Below the pieces are notes generated by a model that was given only the letters and a program-made list of their open reading frames with translations, ran no database searches and was not told the DNA's origin. From assembly GCA_015501585.1 (NCBI GenBank), contig JADNRY010000056.1:124001-188000 (forward strand): a DNA stretch of 64,000 bases. The letters run 5' to 3'. The position numbers and the translations under genes are program-made. Source of the DNA: Rhodocollybia butyracea. Taxonomy: Eukaryota > Basidiomycota > Agaricomycetes > Agaricales > Omphalotaceae. Positions 32,029-41,801 of the stretch are shown one piece after another. Position 1 is the stretch's first letter; each line of letters opens with the position of its first letter.

Positions 32029-33386
32029 ATGGGCTTTCGTTCACTGGTCAAATGCAGCATATTCCCCAAAAACACACACCCACATACAGAGACCTTCCAT
32101 GCACCAATCTGGAAAATTCCAAACGAGCTCATGCTGCTTGTCTTCCGAAAACTCTGCCATGACTCTCTCTTCAGTAAGACAATTCTTGCAAAGGGGCAAC
32201 CAACCCCATTGCCACTGCTGCTGAGCGCAGTCTGCTCTAACTGGCGCCACATAATGCTCGACAATCCTACACTATGGTCCATCATCCCCGTCGCATTCAC
32301 AAAAGCCAGCAAAAAGCCCAACGGTCGTGCTATCCATATCTTTCTTGAACGATCAAAAGCAACTCCGCTGAAGATCTTTTTACAACTATCATCTTCACTG
32401 TCTTCCAGAAAGACCCTCCGCCACCCCGCCTTCCAGGCTCTCGTCCGTGAAGCACCCCGATGGAGACTACTCCAACTTGCAGGGATTTCCGGTTTCTTAG
32501 GAATGATCACCCCATGCACATAGTTGAATCTTTACCAAAACTCGAAGTCCTCTCTCTAGAAAATAGGGAAGCTTGCGAAACACTTTCAAACTTTCAAGTT
32601 GTACCAATGCCGAGTCTCTATCATCTCATCATCGTAACTTCGAGGACACCAATCGATCTCCAGTCAAATCTTCCATGGACCCGGCTCACCATGTTACGCC
32701 TCCACGGATTTCACAATGTTCCAGCGTTGGTACAGCTCTGTCCCAAATTGACACAGCTAAGCCTCATTTTGGATTCTGAACTGGGCAAGGCACTTCCTCT
32801 TTATCCAGCGGTCATCCGCCACAACAATGTGAAATTTCTATCATTGTGGTTAGTGTCCGATCCCAATATGCCAAAAATACCGGAAAAAGTTTTAGATGTG
32901 CTTGATTTCCCCTCTTTGGATACTGTGCTTGTCCGGTGCTATGAAAGGCCACCAATTTCCCGTTGCATCGCCGCTTTAGTTATTGTGGACAAATTCATTC
33001 AAAGATCGTCGTGCACTCTAATGGAATTTGGTATCCACGATGTTTATATCTTTTATAATTTCGATATATGCGTCGTCTACCTCACCATCCTCTATCACAA
33101 CCCTTCCATTACCTGCCTCATCATACTCGATCCGTCGAGAAGTTCAAGAGTTCAAGATGCCGTTGGCCTTTTGCGACAACCCGGTTCGATCGCCAACCCG
33201 CTGACCAACCTACAAACACTAGAGTTTTGGACATGGAGAAAAGATTGCGATGAACTGCAAATGGAATTAATTGGGTTTATACCGTTGGTTCTCTTTAACA
33301 AGTCCCAGGGTAGGACAGTTATGCTTTCATACACGTGTCATACTCATCCAACTTCAATAGATCCTGATTCTTGTGTATCTCAATGA
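32029..33386 (+). pseudogene. F-box protein with LRR-like C-terminus, frameshifted
   Basis: F-box proteins bring substrates to SCF ubiquitin ligases. The ATG at 32029 leads to an F-box: APIWKIPNELMLLVFRKL, then LLLSAVCSNWRHIMLDNPTLWS, the agaric consensus. The rest shows LRR-like spacing (LPKLEVLSLENR, LTMLRLHGF, CPKLTQLSLI, LTNLQTLEFW). The F-box frame runs to a stop at 32523. The LRR frame is open from 32460 to 33386. The switch lies between 32460 and 32520 with no GT-AG intron in reach, so one base has been gained or lost. The gene may be newly dead or the base may be an assembly error. There are no introns, usual for this family. Confidence 0.7.
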
Positions 33387-34199
33387 ACATCTGCAATTGG
33401 GGTTTGATTGCTGGTAACCAAAAAATGTTTTGCATATAGTACAGGCTCACTGAATCGGAGTGTCGATTAAACCTGCTCAATTGACAGCGACCCTTTTGCT
33501 CAGACGGGTTTGACTTGGTCACCCCGAGGCCCGATTTCAAGCCTCAGGCGTAATACTCCGTGAAAGTGTAGACCGCTCGATTGGAACAATGAGTAACCCG
33601 CTACTTTGTTAACCACAGATTAAGTATCGGGGAAACAACTGATAAAACGGCCTTATCTTTCTTTCCTTTTGCTCATTATCTTCAGCCTCAAATTCTTGTG
33701 TACTTACTGAGAAGGTAGCTGGGCTATGGGACTCCAGTTGTCTTACTCTATAGGGACTTATGAGCACTTTAAATTAAATACTCAGTTTACTGCCAGTCAT
33801 AGATTTCGATGTACTATTTTACAGGTTTTTCCAATTTATTAACAACAGAGTTTTTCACCCTATATGTGGCTTCGACTTCGACTTCCTATATGGAAATGAG
33901 GAAGGAAGAAAGAGGAAACGGTAGTGGTCTCGCAAGCCAGAGTTCACAAGAGCGATAGGTCCACCTGAGTCTAACGCTTCGTCGGCCCAGTCCTCTCGTC
34001 GAACTTCACCTTATGAAGCCTATAATATCATGCGTCACATTGCTACGTCGTATCCATAGAGAAACGCAAACTGCTATAACTATTATACCGGCGCTCACCA
34101 TTCTCAAAACGAAGCGCCTAATCACAATCCCGGCGCCTAATTGTTCACCTGAACGCCATGGATGTACACAAATAGTCTGCGAACTCAGTAGCCACCCAG
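33387..34199. repeat. Kinase-flank repeat followed by GH71 promoter repeat
   Basis: Bases 33590-33890 repeat the kinase 3' flank of 21120-21430 although no kinase precedes it. Bases 33920-34190 repeat the promoter-like block of 28400-28600 and 46810-46900 (GGTCTCGCAAGCCAGAG, CCCGGCGCCTAATTGTTCAC). The two repeat types occur in the same order at 27840-28600. Confidence 0.6.
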
Positions 34200-34221
34200 A
34201 CTCGATCGTGTTCGATCGAGT
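34200..34221. promoter_or_regulatory. Palindromic motif upstream of GH71 copy A
   Basis: Inverted arms ACTCGATCG and CGATCGAGT separated by 4 bases (TGTT), 42 bp before the start codon. The same motif with spacer CGTT lies at 47146-47167 before GH71 copy B, and a half-site lies at about 28647-28658. A dimeric regulator site or an RNA hairpin in the 5' leader are both possible. Confidence 0.5.
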
Positions 34222-34263
34222 CTGAGGTAATTCGCTAAAGCTCGCGTTACTCTTTCTCTCCCG

Positions 34264-36380
34264 ATGCCTTTGTCCCTTGTACCCGCCGTTCTCATACTTC
34301 TCTTACCCTTTCTTTCTGCTGCAATACACACTCAAGCCGGTGCCTCCAGGCGTAACTCGACTGGTCGCGCTTTTCACGATGGCACAAAATATGTCTTTAT
34401 GCATCATGCGAGTCCTTCCTGCCTTGATTCTCCAAGGCGCGTACTAACCTGCTTTTTAGATTGTAGGAAGTGGGTTCCCCTTCTATTGTTACCTGCTTTG
34501 GATGCTGACCATGTTGGACGACAATTTGCAGATACGTGAGTCATCGTATCCCGTCTCCCTGAACTTTCTCGCTTAATAGGTCCTCACTCAGTTACGCTTA
34601 TGACTATCCCGCCTGGTTACTCGACATGACCCAAATACGCGCCAAAGGCGTGTAAGACAGAATGACTTCTCTTCACCGCCTTGCCTGATTTGTTTTCAGT
34701 GACGCCGTCGCGCTCAACATAGGAAAGGACCCCTGGCAATGGGATCAAGTTTATTCTGCGTATCAGGCCGCTGCTAAAACCAACATCGCAGTTTTCATCT
34801 CGTTCGATTATACGTCTTTTAGTTGTGATGTCGATTTGACCGTGCGATGGGTCAATGGGCTGAAGGATATGCCGGCTCAGTTTACGGTCAATGGTAGCCC
34901 AATGATATCGAGCTTTTCTGGCTCCTGTTTAGGGCCTAGCGGATGGCAGCAGGTTCGCGAACGGACTCGTGGATACGTGAGTTATTACACCTAATGTTAC
35001 TTCGATTGCTCACTTGTATCCTGGTCTTAGCTCATGCCATTCCTCAGTGTCGATCGTAATCTGCTGGCGAGGGATAAAGCATATGGTTTTTTGGATTCCT
35101 GGTTGTGGTAAGTAGCAAGTTATCTTGAACTCGGAAAAAACGCTGAGATTCTGTGCTAGCTGGGATTGTGCTTGGCCTCAAACCAACACCGACATAGATG
35201 TTCGTCTATCGATTTTCATTCGTACTGATCTCTCAACTCATTGCTCTGTGGACAGACTCGCGAAGATCGCTCTTGTGTGTTTTATCTCGTCAGGAATATC
35301 GACTTTTCGTGTTGGCTAACGGCTCAATCGATGACACAGACATGGATATCCTAGGCGAAGGCAGATACGCTACCTCGCTCAGGTAAGCTTCGCTGATTTC
35401 CTGGGAACCATATCCAACGCCAATGACATACAGCCCGTGGTTCTTCTCCCATTTCGATTACAAGGGAACTTACTATCGCGGCGACGATTGGTTGCTCCTC
35501 ACGCGTTGGGAAGAGCTCGTGGATATGCGAAATGATCTAACTTTTGTGGAAATGGTTACATGGAACGACTTTGGTAGGCAGTATTTCTACGACTTTTTTT
35601 TGCAACCTGGACTCGTTAATCAAGGCTTTTAGGTGAATCGAGCTACTTTGGACCCATCAATCCCGATGAAACTCAGCCTTCCGGTACCACTTGGGCCACT
35701 GGGTTTCCTCATACCGGATTCTTCGACCTTTCTGCGTACTATATACAGGCGTTCAAGACTGGTGAATACCCAGCGATTACAGAAGATGTCATCTACTTCT
35801 GGTTGCGACCTCATCCGGCTGGCGTTACGGCCTTCGACGACCCTCTGCCGAAGCCTGAACACTGGGACTGGGCTGTTGTAAGTACTTGCAAAGCCTCACG
35901 CTTTCAACGGTTCGGATTACATTAATACTGACGATTTACTAGGATCGGCTATGGGTCGCCGCGTTCTGCGCAGATTCCTGCACCGTCACACTTCAAGTCG
36001 GGTCTTATTCGCAGGAATTCGACAACCTTTCTCATGGAGTCAACAAACTCAGCATCCCGCTGAAGTCTTACGGACCCGTCACGGTTAAGGTGAGCAGGGA
36101 TGGGGAGGACGTGATCGATTATACACCGAGTGACTTCGAGTATCGGGAATCCACTATGGCGTGTTTGTATTTTTCGCTTCTTCGTAGATTATAGTCATCT
36201 GAGTCTGTTAATTTTTAGATAATTACAACGCTTATGTTGGCTCTGCGAGTACGTCCTGTTTTTTCTTGGTTGGGTTATCTACCAATCTAACGGGGAGAAT
36301 CTCTAGGCGCTTCCCCCACGAAAGCCAAGTCCCTCGTAGAAGACACGTTCCCCGTAGAAGGAGATTCATCATGGTTATAG
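34264..36380 (+). CDS. GH71 glucan endo-1,3-alpha-glucosidase (mutanase-like)
   Basis: Secreted enzyme that cuts alpha-1,3-glucan of fungal walls. Signal peptide MPLSLVPAVLILLLPFLSAA. Family landmarks in order: KYVFMHH, IVGNT, KGVDAVALNIGKDPWQW, FISFDYTSF, LMPFLSVDRNLLARD, WPQTNTDID, SPWFFSHFDYKGTYYRGDDWL, FVEMVTWNDFGESSYFGP and a C-terminal beta domain ending near a TAG at 36378. Clear exons are 34264-34407, 34580-34651 and 34700 onward, with later joins LS|PWFF and DFG|ESSY. IVGNT is restored only by splicing two tiny exons (34460-34469 and 34532-34535), and the first intron starts GCGAGT (GC-AG). Exons between 35160 and 35380 are uncertain. A truncated near-copy lies at 47213-48928. Confidence 0.8.
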
Positions 36381-36542
36381 AGGTTCTTTATCTGGAGAAT
36401 TGATATGTTTATTTGGATGCAGTTGGTACAGGTCGACTGCTATGTTAGGACAAATAGGCGTGTCATTTCATCTTATCTGATTCCGTTCTTCTGGGTTTGT
36501 GGGGATTGTTGGGCTCTTGTGGTCAATATGTATGTAATATAT

Positions 36543-36760
36543 GCTGGGCCTTGAACTTGGGTTCCCTGACCCGTTTTCTATTATTTTCTATTCCTCGAGG
36601 ATAAGTGGCATATGTGGAAGGACGTTTTCCTAAGTAGCGGTCTTGTCTTCGGGCATGGAAGGGAAATCTAAAGCATCAACGAAAACGCAATAGTAAACTG
36701 AGCCTTGAAGGCGCCCGGATACAAGAAGAACCGCAATGAGCCATCGTCATCAATAAACCC
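36543..36760 (-). pseudogene. Decayed 3' end of an MDR oxidoreductase
   Basis: Bases 36543-36760 on the minus strand match the last exon of the oxidoreductase genes at 50810 and 52661: the stretch reading PKFKAQH, then a damaged ILENW region, SATLEY and the QKRRKD region, all with indels. Only the last exon is recognisable. It lies tail to tail with the GH71 gene and its first half is duplicated with it (see 49085-49200). Confidence 0.75.
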
Positions 36761-37153
36761 ATTGCCTCTCCCTCGTCCGCTATTTGCAAGAACCAATGCA
36801 TAAATACCACCTAACGTTCTCTAACTTATTGATGGTGTTCTGCTTAGCTTGAAGGCTAAGATTACTACGTCGGGATTACATACCCCTGGTGTTCACCCTA
36901 CTACCACGGCGTCGACCTCTATTCATCACCTGGCTTCGCGGACATGCTTCGTTGCATCATCCGAGCCCCTATAGCATCCCCGACCCTGCCCTTCCTCCCT
37001 CCTCCCAATCCGAACACACCTCAACGATGAAGTCCATACTCTTCCCAACAACAGACCCCATCCCCCATCCCCATCTGATTCTCTTGCCCTTTTTCTCGGG
37101 GCCCACCAGCACCCCGTGGATCGGCAGTCCATCGCTTCCACGGCGTATCCCGC
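36761..37153. other. Spacer left of the CTTAAG-rich element
   Basis: A 97-codon ORF (36889-37182, first codon not ATG) and an antisense ORF overlap here. Neither has a motif, and the plus ORF runs into the element's end. Base 37146 onward reads TATCCCGC, which may be a target duplication of the following element. Confidence 0.35.
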
Positions 37154-39227
37154 AGGAATGGGATTCCATTCTCTTAAGGTAATCAACTTTATTACTGATA
37201 TGTATACTTTAAGAACATTCTAAGTACTTAAAGATACTACTTAAGGCTAATACTACTTAAGGACGCTACTTAAAGACTACAAAATACTTAAGAATACAAA
37301 AATTGTTCGGGAACTACCTGGAGTTGGGGTTACACACAAAGACAAATTCTTAAGAATTGTCTTAAAACACACCGGTGAGAATGGAAGGGTAGCAGGGATC
37401 TTAAGTGCCTTATTGAGAACAAGTTCTTAAGATGATTTTAACGACTTACCGAGTATCTCATCACTCATCCTCCTTCTCACTGTTATCCTCTCTTTTACTA
37501 CTCTCGCCTCTATCCCCCGAGAGTATGCGATAAGGGCTTTGCCTCTACCCTCTTCCGACTCTGGATCCAACCACAAGTTCCAAATCCAGCCAGAGAGTGT
37601 TGAGCCTTGACCAAGTGCTGCAAATCCTTGATTGATTAGCGCAGATTGAATCCTGACTTGTGGCATGTTGTTTTCTTTGGAAGTTTGGGAGAGGGTGGCA
37701 GATGATGTTTCAACGACAAGGAGAATGAAAAGGGAACGACAGAACGCTTGCCGTCACTGGAAATAAGAGACATATTGTGTAGCACTGGCGCAGAGTTGTA
37801 CACGGTAGTCTGCACCATACACAATTTGTGAGTTGAAAGTCTAATACCCAAGTATACAGACAGGCCGCCACACCAAGTGGCAACCAGGATCTAGTAGCGG
37901 CGGTCAGTGGAGGATAGAGGTGATGGGATCCAATAACGGTCGTTGGTTGTTCGAGGAAAGAAAGAGACAAAGTGGTGTTAGCGCCCATTTCTATCAAACA
38001 CGTGATGAGGGCCAAAGCAGGTTTTACGATGGCATTGGTCGTTATTATTTAAATACTACAAGGTCCTGGCAAAGGGTCAAAGCACTGCTTGTAAGTTGTT
38101 GTCGACAAAACAATAAAGTTATTATTATTCTAAATACAAAAAGGAAAATTGATACGTAAAACATGGATACAATCAAAACAAGATAGATACTACTAAGTAC
38201 TAGTAGAGCAGGTTTGATACACTCGGTTCTTCAACTGTACAGTTTAATTCATACTCTTCAGATGCAGAAAGTAGGTGATGTAATGTCAAACTAGTCGAGA
38301 TAAGAAGGCTCACAGTGTTGCTAAGTCCAACAAGAAGAGCAGGTATACAAGAGATCTCAATATAAGGATATACCACATCAATGCCAAGAACTATCGCAAT
38401 GAGAGGGACATGGTTTATTGTCCTTGGCCCCACCACAACTCGAGTTCAATGCCAATCGGATCCTAGAACAGCGGATATCCTCAATCCAGGTCTAAACGAC
38501 CCCGGGGTACTTATTGGAGTCTCAGGCTGGAGAAGCTCGAGTTTGCATTTTCCGCCCTGCGTCACTGTCAGTGGCAGTGAATCTGGATTAAGCCCGTTAA
38601 TCCAGATTTGGACAAACGCGGACCCGCACTTTGGCCTCAATTCAGCCTGGCCCCTCCTTTTCAATTGTCTATTGTTTGAAACCACAAAAGGAGTATTCAA
38701 ACAATAGACAAAAGGACTTATAATGCTCAACCGCCCGCGATTTGCTGCCTTTTCCCTCCTTTTCCCCAGCCATCCTTCTGCTTGTGTGCTTTAGAAAGAT
38801 GACTTGGATTTAGGGCGCCATGCGCTTTTGGGCATTGATTCAAGCCCAGATCAAAGGCCTGCATTTGATTGGCGGGTAATGGTGTGATCGAGGGATGGGA
38901 AGTGGGAGTGGTGGGCTTGATTTTGTTGGATAAGTGTCTATCTGTTCACAATTTTGTCATTAATGAATGTGAACAATTCTGTTGCAAACAATTTCTTAAC
39001 AAAGTCGTTCTTAAGAAATGAGTTCTTAATGAATGTTTTCACTTAAGAATTAAGTAAAACAATTCTCTTAAAAAGAGTACTTAAGAACTTATTAAGAAAT
39101 GTTCAAGTTGCAAGGGGTGATGGATAGTTTAGTAAGAACAATAGGAGAAAGAGTTTCTTAAGGAACTCTTAAAACAATAGATAACTACTAGTCTTTGTTC
39201 TTTAAGAACAATTGAATCCCACTGTAC
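37154..39227. mobile_element. Candidate TIR transposon with CTTAAG-rich ends
   Basis: Imperfect terminal inverted repeats: left end TGGGATTCCATTCTCTTAAG, right end read inward TGGGATTCAATTGTTCTTAA. Flanking 8-mers TATCCCGC (37146-37153) and TATCCCGG (39228-39235) agree at seven of eight positions. Both subterminal 250 bp are packed with CTTAAG and TTCTTAA motifs (37190-37440 and 38990-39210), as expected for transposase binding sites. The interior has no recognisable transposase. The ORFs at 37427-38015 (minus) are unknown. I call it a non-autonomous, possibly hAT-like element, with the exact ends uncertain. Confidence 0.5.
38580..38711. repeat. Two perfect hairpins inside the CTTAAG-rich element
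   Basis: Hairpin 1: AATCTGGATTAA (38580-38591), loop GCCCG, TTAATCCAGATT (38597-38608). Hairpin 2: TTGTCTATTGTTTGAA (38665-38680), 15-nt loop, exact complement at 38696-38711. Both have no mismatches, which suggests recent origin or selection. They may be nested miniature elements. Confidence 0.75.
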
Positions 39228-39235
39228 TATCCCGG

Positions 39236-39684
39236 AGGAGGGGGAGGTGCACACCCGCGGCGTCCGTGTATGCTCAGAGTCCGTATATCATGAACTCTAG
39301 GGGTAGGGGGCTGCCGTTGTTACTATGTGTATCGTGTGATATAGGAGTATAGCATGGGGGCCATATGTGGATTATGAGAGGGAAAGGGACGCGGCGATGT
39401 ATCCGATATCTTATTTGATTCCATATATCCTGTTGAGAAGTTAGAGTCCTAGTAGGCTTTATTTGATTAATGATGGTGATTCGTTGAGTGGCTGTTTTTT
39501 TTTCTGATGATGGATGCTCGAGCATCCACTCCTCAAAAAAAATTGATGCTCCTCTATCGGTTGCTATATTAGCACTACAGTCTACTTACCTTTGGTGCGC
39601 TGGCGTCCCAATGCTATTCCGATGAAGTTTGATAGCCTTATTTAACCCTATATGTTTTGCCGCAGCTTTCGTTGTTAGAGCATA
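39236..39684. other. Intergenic region
   Basis: No gene supported. A GC-rich start (39236-39270) is followed by A/T-rich sequence with a poly-T near 39495. A short ORF starting at 39629 runs into the long inverted repeat and is mirrored by an ORF in its other arm, so it is a by-product of that repeat. Confidence 0.4.
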
Positions 39685-41064
39685 CACTGCGCCAGCGTCA
39701 AAAAATATCGGGCGAAATTATCGCCAAAAGTATTGTTGTAATTACTTACCTTTTTCAATAAGAATTACGGTTGAAAAATCTTATGAAAAATACATTGTAA
39801 TTGATTGTCTTTTTCTTTTGAAATTTCGCCGGTAATCAATTGTATATTTTGCTCGAAAAAGGCAATGAGATTACTTATCTACAGTCATCTATGACCATTT
39901 GGGATGCCATGGTCATTTGGGACAAGTCAAATTATCACACGAAAGATGTACATATCAGCCTCGGAAATCTGGTCACTGTGAAGAAATAAACAATACCTTC
40001 AATCTGTATGAAACTTTCCAGGGATAAGTCGAGAGGTTTCATTGGAAGGAAGTCGAAAGTGGTATTTGGGACGCGTGACCAATTTAAATCAGACAATTAC
40101 ACTAGCTATGTATCTCAAGGTGTCACAGAAATTGGCTATATCAGAAACAATACTTGAAACTATGGATTCTGAACCTTACTTGGAGTGCGTAGTCACTGAT
40201 TCCTCGATAGTTTGAAGAACTGTGGAATCAGCGGAAGAGGCCATCACATCGCAATCCCAAAAGGGGAAGTGATAACGGAGAGGCAATTCATCCTGATTGT
40301 TTCCGTACCTAAATATAGCTTATCTTCCAATCTTATCAGCGTGAGCTGTCACATCCCAAATGCTCATCTTTTATTGATAACAAACTTTTCTGCTGATTTT
40401 ACTCTGGCACAACTGTTATAGTTCCGATATCCATCAGAAGTGAGCAAACATCTTCTATCATACCTACTCTACATGCCTAGTATCAAAAAAGCATGGATTC
40501 AGTACAGTAACATATTAATTTTCCATGAGAAAGATTTGAGTGTCCCAAATGGCCATAGATGACTGTATTTCCCTCGTGATTAATTAAAAATTTCGAGCGA
40601 AATTTTTACAAGGTAATAACTGGAAGTTCGGTCATGTGATCTGTATTGGACAACACTTCCTGTCTTTGAACGCGACTTACGGGATACTGTATATGTATGG
40701 CCGTGCCAGTCGTCAGAACAAAACTCCAGACATAAAATAACTACACCTCCATCCAGTTCTGCCTCATATCCGCCTAAAGTATTGTCAGATGTACATCACA
40801 TGACCGAACTTCCAGTTATTACCTTGTAAAAATTTCGCTCGAAATTTTTAATTAATCACGAGGGAAATAGATAAGTAATCTCATTGCCTTTTTCGAGCGA
40901 AATATACAATTGATTACCGGCGAAATTTCAAAAGAAAAAGACAATCAATTACAATGTATTTTTCATAAGATTTTTCAACCGTAATTCTTATTGAAAAAGG
41001 TAAGTAATTACAACAATACTTTCGGCGATAATTTCGCCCGATATTTTTTGACGCTGGCGTAGTG
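39685..41064. repeat. Long inverted repeat (foldback element), arms about 270 bp
   Basis: Left arm 39685-39881 plus 40568-40644. Right arm 40796-41064. Outer ends read CACTGCGCCAGCGTCAAAAA and its near-perfect complement. The arms share about 270 bp with few mismatches around a unique core of about 150 bp (40645-40795). The left arm is interrupted by the element 39882-40565, which is missing from the right arm. The arms contain the same short ORF in opposite directions. A diverged fragment of the arm end lies at 44100-44205. No transposase is encoded. Confidence 0.8.
39882..40565. mobile_element. TA-flanked miniature DNA transposon (Tc1/mariner-like)
   Basis: 684 bp with terminal inverted repeats CAGTCATCTATGACCATTTG at the left and, read inward, CAGTCATCTATGGCCATTTG at the right, extending about 25 bp. 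A TA dinucleotide flanks it at 39880-39881 and 40566-40567. The empty site is visible in the opposite arm of the long inverted repeat (GATTACTTATCTATTTCCCTC), which proves the ends. TA target duplications and CAGT ends fit the Tc1/mariner-pogo group. No transposase ORF. Confidence 0.85.
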
Positions 41065-41801
41065 ATATGTCCTTGTGCTCGGTCGTTCCGCCACTTACGT
41101 ACAGTAGCTATATAATCTGTTACATACATTAAGTAATCTAATCGTTCTTTCCTCTGTACCACGTCGTCGCGATTCCCTTCAGACCCGAAGGTCGACTGTA
41201 CTGTCCCCGCCGCTTGCCTTATCATTCGTTGCTGTCCATGGTGTATTTAGTATTTAGTAAGGCTTTATGGACGCGTTCATGTTGTGTTCATTTGTTCATT
41301 TGTTCATTTTTTGATTTGCTTTTAGGAACGATTGCTTAAAGACTACCTAGCGACAGTCTAATAATAGTCCATGCTAAGAAAGCGGCGACGGAAATCGTTG
41401 ACACGAGCAACATCCAAAAAAAAAGAAGCAAAAAAGAAAGGCGAGGCACGACTCGTCACGCGTCATCCCATGTCAACATCCACTGGAAGGTCTTCGGTTG
41501 TAAGTAACGGGGTGATTATTGAAGAAGACCTGAAATATGGAGATAATGATGAAATGGAATGAGAGGGAACTTGGGACTGGAATTGTGAGATTACATGCAC
41601 CATTATGTCAGTTGACTCGGAGTCAGTTGGCAAATATAAGTTAGCGGACAACCGAATAGGGATTTTGCGGCCAGGGATAATAATGTTGAAGCCAACCGTG
41701 GATATCTTAAGGAAATGCTGCAAGACCTTCTTATGTTTACTCTGGGAAGCAGTACATGATGGGATTCTGTAAGTAATGAAAGTATACAACTTAAGTGTCC
41801 C
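41065..41801. other. Spacer between inverted repeat and NLR gene
   Basis: No clear gene. A 63-codon plus ORF (41371-41562) rich in Lys and Arg and an antisense 108-codon ORF (41463-41789) overlap. The antisense one follows the NLR stop on the same strand, and a GTATGA donor overlaps the NLR end, so a short extra NLR exon near 41785 is possible. Confidence 0.35.

Noticed and set aside
36889..37182. 97-codon proline-rich ORF
   Set aside because: First codon not ATG, no motif, an antisense ORF of similar quality, and it overlaps the end of a candidate transposon.
39629..39835. 68-codon ORF repeated at 40914-41225 on the other strand, possible duplicated small gene
   Set aside because: Both lie inside the arms of the long inverted repeat and arise from its symmetry.
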